In this document: positions 5,909 to 7,003 of the stretch, one piece after another
Layout of the letters: every line of letters starts with the position of its first letter
Position numbering within the stretch: the first letter of the stretch is position 1
DNA from: DATGMB01 sp035293845
GTDB lineage: Bacteria; Acidobacteriota; Terriglobia; Bryobacterales; Bryobacteraceae
Length of the DNA: 7,003 nt
Direction of reading: 5' to 3'
Assembly: GCA_035293845.1 (NCBI GenBank)
Contig: DATGMB010000215.1
Coordinates: forward strand, 1 to 7,003
Translations under genes and position numbers: made by a program
Notes under the pieces: model-generated
What the model was told of the DNA's origin: nothing
Databases searched by the model: none
What the model saw: only the letters and a program-made list of their open reading frames with translations

Positions 5909-7003
5909 CTAAACGGGGGTTAAATTTCGCAGGCGCGCCACCGCCTCGCAGATGCGGCCGGCGGCGTAATCGATTTCCTCTTCCGTATTGAAGCGGCCGA
6001 GGCCGAACCGGACGGCAGAGCGGGCGAGTTCCTCCGAGAGGCCGATCGCGCGGAGCACGTGGCTGGGCTCGACTGCGGCGGAAGAGCAGGCGGAGCCGGT
6101 GGAAAGCGCCAGCTCCGGCATGCTCATGAGCAGCGCTTCGGCGTCGATGCCGGAAAAGCTCACATTCAGGTTGCCGGGAAGACGGTGCTCCATCGAGCCG
6201 TTGACGCGGATACCGCCGATCGATGCTTCGAGCCCGCGCAGGAGGCGATCCCGCAGCGCGCGGATGCGCACAGCCTCGGTTTCCATTTCCGCGGCCGCGA
6301 TCCCGCAGGCCTCGCCAAAACCCACGATGCCGGGCACGTTCAGGGTGCCGGAGCGCATGCCGAACTCATGGCCGCCGCCATCGATCAGCGGCGTGAGGCG
6401 CACGCGGCGGCGGCGCACGTACAGCGCGCCCACGCCCTTGGGACCGTACATTTTATGCGCGCTGACGGAGAGCAGGTCGATGCCGGCGGAATTCACATCG
6501 AGCGGAATCTTGCCGAACGCCTGCGCGGCGTCGCAGTGGAACAGCACGCCGCGCTCGCGGCAGATGGCGCCGATTTCGGCGAGCGGCTGCAGTGTGCCGA
6601 TCTCGTTGTTCGCCGCCATGACGCTCACGAGCCCGGTTTCCGGACGAATGGCGGCGCGCAGGGCGTCGAGATCGATGCGGCCGTCGTGGTGCGGAGTCAA
6701 AATCGCAGCGGGGCAGCCGAGCCGTTTGACGGGATCCAGTACGGCTTTGTGCTCTGTGGAAACGGTCACGATGTGCCGCGCGCCCGCGCCTTTAATCGCC
6801 AGATTGTTGGATTCCGTAGCACCGCTGGTGAAAACGATCTCGCGCGGCTCCGCCCCGGCCACCTCGGCGATCCGCCGCCGCGCCAGTTCGACCGCCTTTT
6901 CCGCCTCCCAGCCGAAGCGGTGCGTGCGGCTGGCGGCATTGCCGAATTTGGGGCCGAACCACGGCAGCATCGCCTCCAGCACGCGCGGGTCCACCGGAGT
7001 GGT
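5909..7003 (-). CDS. Cysteine desulfurase, group I (IscS/NifS type), N-terminus outside window
   Basis: This PLP enzyme (class V aminotransferase fold) takes sulfur from L-cysteine, forms a cysteine persulfide and releases alanine. It supplies Fe-S cluster assembly and thio-modification in the cytoplasm. The frame is open to the window edge and begins TTPVDPRVLEAML. In the family this follows a short YLDNNA-type start, so roughly 10-15 residues are missing, and the GTG at 6994 is an internal valine, not a start. Visible motifs in order: TSGATESNN (PLP phosphate loop), STEHKAV with the ring-stacking His, AANNEIGT, FHCDAAQ (PLP Asp and Gln), SAHKMYGPKG with the Schiff-base Lys (codon 6452-6454), RSGTLNVP, and STGSACSSA with the catalytic Cys (codon 6086-6088). 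The spacing around that Cys fits group I rather than SufS-type group II. Whether it is IscS or NifS cannot be told, since iscU, iscA and iscR are not in view. It ends at TAG 5909-5911, 149 bp before the receptor. Confidence 0.93.
   Translation of the reverse strand, partial: TTPVDPRVLEAMLPWFGPKFGNAASRTHRFGWEAEKAVELARRRIAEVAGAEPREIVFTSGATESNNLAIKGAGARHIVTVSTEHKAVLDPVKRLGCPAAILTPHHDGRIDLDALRAAIRPETGLVSVMAANNEIGTLQPLAEIGAICRERGVLFHCDAAQAFGKIPLDVNSAGIDLLSVSAHKMYGPKGVGALYVRRRRVRLTPLIDGGGHEFGMRSGTLNVPGIVGFGEACGIAAAEMETEAVRIRALRDRLLRGLEASIGGIRVNGSMEHRLPGNLNVSFSGIDAEALLMSMPELALSTGSACSSAAVEPSHVLRAIGLSEELARSAVRFGLGRFNTEEEIDYAAGRICEAVARLRNLTPV

Noticed and set aside
6992..6994. GTG as the start codon of the cysteine desulfurase
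   Set aside because: The frame continues upstream as TTP before VDPRVLEA, matching the family's conserved N-terminal region, so the real start is outside the window.

Overview
This GC-rich window looks like ordinary chromosome from an Acidobacteriota-type bacterium, possibly of the Solibacter/Bryobacter kind. That placement is an inference. It rests on a large TonB-dependent receptor with an N-terminal carboxypeptidase-regulatory-like domain, an FmdB protein with a His-containing zinc ribbon and a low-complexity tail, a small PilZ protein, and a TPR-like protein end of a style I associate with that phylum. No rRNA, tRNA, CRISPR array, transposase, integrase or phage gene was seen.

Layout. 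On the + strand, the 3' end of a TPR-like protein gene (3-656) is followed by a 128-bp gap with an inverted repeat, then a small FmdB-type zinc-ribbon gene (785-1093). All remaining genes lie on the - strand. In order of their own transcription from the right edge they are: a group I (IscS/NifS-type) cysteine desulfurase cut by the window edge (5909-7003); a 1030-residue outer-membrane TonB-dependent receptor (2667-5759); an NAD(P)-binding beta-hydroxyacid dehydrogenase of the 3-hydroxyisobutyrate dehydrogenase/imine reductase superfamily (1716-2543); and a PilZ-domain protein (1110-1553). fmdB and the PilZ gene converge with 16 bp between their stop codons.

Non-coding sequence. Three same-strand gaps of 123-162 bp separate the - strand genes, so this is more likely a run of separate units than one tight operon. 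The PilZ gene has the best promoter in the window (TTGACA-17-TATAGA). The receptor gene has a clear Shine-Dalgarno sequence that fixes its start, a TATACT candidate -10 box and an 8-bp inverted repeat in its leader. The gap between receptor and dehydrogenase holds the most unusual DNA: a GGGGTTT heptamer array that could form a G-quadruplex, whose last irregular unit is also one arm of a 9-bp perfect hairpin.

How the genes relate. They do not form one recognisable pathway. The desulfurase supplies sulfur for Fe-S clusters or thio-modification, the receptor is an energised outer-membrane transporter or surface beta-barrel, the PilZ protein probably senses c-di-GMP, and the dehydrogenase is a small-molecule oxidoreductase. 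I found no convincing new multi-gene system. The points worth a second look are the heptamer/hairpin element, the receptor leader dyad, and altered motif residues in the PilZ, FmdB and dehydrogenase proteins.
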